10,806 nt of DNA from Zancudomyces culisetae (taxonomy: Eukaryota > Kickxellomycota > Harpellomycetes > Harpellales > Legeriomycetaceae): NCBI GenBank assembly GCA_001969505.1, contig LSSK01001334.1:1-10806 (forward strand), given 5' to 3'. Position 1 is the stretch's first letter; each line of letters opens with the position of its first letter. The notes beneath the pieces were generated by a model. That model saw only the letters and a program-made list of their open reading frames with translations, was not told where the DNA came from and did no database searches. Shown here one piece after another: positions 9,398 to 10,806 of this stretch. The translations under genes and the position numbers were made by a program.

Positions 9398-9432
9398 TTT
9401 TTCTTTTTCTTTTTCTTTTTCTTTTTCTTTTT
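9398..9432. repeat. (TTTTTC)n pyrimidine tract upstream of VPS36
   Basis: Five full TTTTTC units plus TTTTT, 35 nt of pure pyrimidine, 76 bp upstream of the VPS36 ATG. It may be a promoter element or a polypyrimidine tract of a 5' UTR intron, since AG follows directly. Confidence 0.6.
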
Positions 9433-9501
9433 AGTCCTGTGCTTTTTTTCAAAGTTCAGCTAATAGAAGCGAAAGCATAAAAGATTCAAAGTGCGAGATT
9501 G

Positions 9502-9534
9502 ATGAAAAATGGAGCGGATAGAGATTGGAACTAA
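9502..9534 (+). promoter_or_regulatory. Short upstream ORF overlapping the VPS36 start
   Basis: An ATG at 9502 opens a 10-codon frame ending in TAA at 9532-9534. It overlaps the VPS36 ATG at 9509 in a different frame. If transcription starts upstream, scanning ribosomes meet this ATG first, which would lower VPS36 translation unless leaky scanning occurs or the transcript starts between the two ATGs. Confidence 0.35.
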
Positions 9535-10806
9535 CAAGAGACCTAGATTGAGGGATAAGGAAGTTATTAAAGCTATTACAAAGCAGGTGATACTTCGAAC
9601 CGAGTAAGTTTTACCTTTATACCTTTGATCCTTTAAATTAATAAAAAAACTGAAAATATAGTAAAAATGGATGAGTTGGGATGGGGTGGGGTGGGATGAG
9701 GTTTGTGTAGAGTGACTAATGGAAGAGGAGGTGTGCTTGGATAGAAATTAACTCTTTTCAAAACAAAGAGGGTTTTTTTAAAAGGATAAAAAAAGTATAT
9801 ATATTATAAAGGAGAAAAAATTGAAGGTTGGAAATGATATCGACGTTAGGGTCCAGAACGCCACAAAATCAACAACCAAGGGGCGAAGCGAAGGCACATT
9901 ATATACGACGAACCAGAGGCTGGTGTTTGTTGATTCAAAACATGTACAAACCAATTCCAAAAGTATAAATTTTTGGGAAATTTTGGAGGTGGAAGAGGAG
10001 GTAAGAAGAAGAAAAAAAAGTTACTTGTCTTGGTGAATATAGAAAAAAAAAGTATAAAAGTGTAAAAATATAAATGGAAAATAAACAAAATAGAAAACAA
10101 TTCTGCGAACCCGGGCCAAAGTAATACTGACACTAAAAGATGGAAACAAAGAAAAACGAATTGATGAGCAACGAAATGGAGGGAGGGTCAAAGAAGGAGA
10201 GGGAGAGGGAGAGGGAGAGGGTAGTGGTGGCTCGAAGGTTTCTGAGTTAGGAGTGGAGACGGTATTGGGGGCTTGGGAATGCGAGATATGTCAACACATC
10301 AACGAAATAACAAGCAATACCAAAAGTAGAAAGTGTGAGTTGTGCGGGATAGTAGATAGGGAAGAGAGGACAAGTAATATAACAGAGATAATGGAGCGAA
10401 CAAGTATGGGGAAACAGAACGAGGTTGTAAAAGAAGAAGGAAGTAAGAGTAAGAGTAAGGAAGAAGAGGAGGGAAAGGAGTGTAAAGTATGTACATTTAT
10501 TAACCACCGAGATATGAGGTATTGCGAAATGTGTGAAAATATATTTGAGGAGGAACAAGAAGAAAAGGGGAAAGAGAACGAGAAAGAAGAGGAATTAATA
10601 GAATGGATAGATGATATAGTGGAGAGGGAAAACGAAAAGGTGGTGTTTGAGATGCAAGGGACAATATCGATAGCACGGATGCTTCGACAGCTAATAGAGG
10701 AATGTGAAAATGAACGAGAAAAAGAAAAAGAAAAAGAAAAAGAGCAGGAGAAAGAAAGAGAGGAGAAAGAAGAAGAAGTAGGAACAGGAGCAGGAGCAGG
10801 AACAGG
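9509..10806 (+). CDS. VPS36: ESCRT-II subunit Vps36, GLUE domain with two NZF fingers; 3' end cut off
   Basis: Vps36 is the ESCRT-II subunit that recruits the complex to endosomes through phosphoinositide, ubiquitin and ESCRT-I. Exons: 9509-9603, 9850-10000 and 10094 to the window end (donors GTAAGT, GTAAGA; acceptors GTTAG, AATAG; phases agree); about 319 residues are visible. The start MERIEIG resembles human MDRFVW. GLUE (split PH) strands are EGTLYTTNQRLVFVD (exon 2), then ILRTRAKVILTLKD just after the second junction, then VVFEMQGTISIARMLRQLIEEC near the end. As in yeast, the loop carries two RanBP2/NZF-type fingers. Finger 1 is W143, C145, C148, N152, C163, C166. Finger 2 is C212, C215, N219, C226, C229. 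Finger 2 has CTF and CEMC like the ubiquitin-binding Npl4 NZF. Linkers are low complexity: (GE)n, Lys/Ser/Glu, then (KE)n. The C-terminal winged-helix (EAP45) part lies beyond the window. The first acceptor is the least certain point; 9795 is an alternative but has a poor AAAG context and adds 18 residues. Confidence 0.87.
10196..10221. repeat. (GGAGAG)n coding repeat in VPS36
   Basis: Four copies of GGAGAG in exon 3 of VPS36, in phase, encode a (Gly-Glu)4 linker between the GLUE strand and the first NZF finger. As a simple hexamer repeat it is likely to vary in length between strains without frameshift. Confidence 0.6.
10718..10742. repeat. (GAAAAA)n coding repeat in VPS36
   Basis: Four GAAAAA units plus a G encode alternating Glu-Lys after the last visible GLUE helix. 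The unit is the reverse complement of the TTTTTC tract upstream of the same gene. Hexamer periodicity keeps the frame. The following residues (about 10778 on) are a short Gly-Ala/Gly-Thr repeat cut by the window end. Confidence 0.55.

Larger units (their letters stand above)
9143..9508. promoter_or_regulatory. MRS6-VPS36 intergenic region (MRS6 3' end and VPS36 promoter)
   Basis: 366 bp between the MRS6 stop and the VPS36 start. It begins with an AACCTT triple repeat (9162-9179) and contains several poly-T runs and a (TTTTTC)n tract ending 76 bp before the VPS36 ATG. Poly(dA:dT)-like tracts of this sort commonly keep yeast promoters free of nucleosomes. No gene is seen. The tract ends in TTTAG, so a 5' UTR intron ending at 9434 is also conceivable. 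Confidence 0.5.

Noticed and set aside
1-10806. CRISPR arrays, insertion sequences, prophage or bacterial-type operons.
   Set aside because: No spaced direct repeats, no transposase and no ribosome binding sites are seen. Introns and protein families show eukaryotic nuclear DNA.

Overview
The window is eukaryotic nuclear DNA, most likely from a fungus. It is AT-rich. Its genes are split by many short introns with GTA-type donors and mostly (A/C/G/T)TAG or CAG acceptors. The protein families also point to fungi: a Rab escort protein of the Mrs6 type, and a Vps36 carrying two NZF zinc fingers inside its GLUE domain as in budding yeast. A minus-strand protein looks like the fungal Msb1/Mug8 family. 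I cannot name the species.

Layout. Positions 1-1913 hold no gene I can support. Positions 4106-1914 (minus) hold a four-exon gene of 649 codons, probably Msb1/Mug8-like, with a 38-nt intron. Positions 4107-4967 hold nothing I can support. Positions 5177-4968 (minus) hold a small FKBP-like coding fragment split by a 39-nt intron with a TACTAAAC branch-point match. Positions 6227-5725 (minus) hold a tentative two-exon membrane protein of unknown function. Positions 6404-9142 (plus) hold a complete eight-exon MRS6 of 609 aa; all seven splice junctions keep frame. Positions 9143-9508 are the MRS6/VPS36 intergenic region, with a (TTTTTC)n tract. Positions 9509 to the end (plus) hold the first three exons of VPS36, cut by the window edge.

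How the genes relate. MRS6 presents newly made Rab GTPases to geranylgeranyl transferase II. VPS36 is an ESCRT-II subunit that binds ubiquitinated cargo, phosphoinositide and ESCRT-I at endosomes. An Msb1-like protein would act with Rho/Cdc42 in polarised growth. All three touch membrane traffic or polarity, but nothing here shows co-regulation. An 8-bp palindrome, TCACGTGA, lies 152 bp before the MRS6 start.

Most interesting points: an in-phase alternative 5' splice site in MRS6 exon 7 that would remove a 51-codon acidic segment; a VPS36 finger pair in which only the second has the Npl4-type ubiquitin-binding residues; an overlapping upstream ATG at VPS36; and the very short introns. All exon models come from reading the sequence by eye and have no transcript support.
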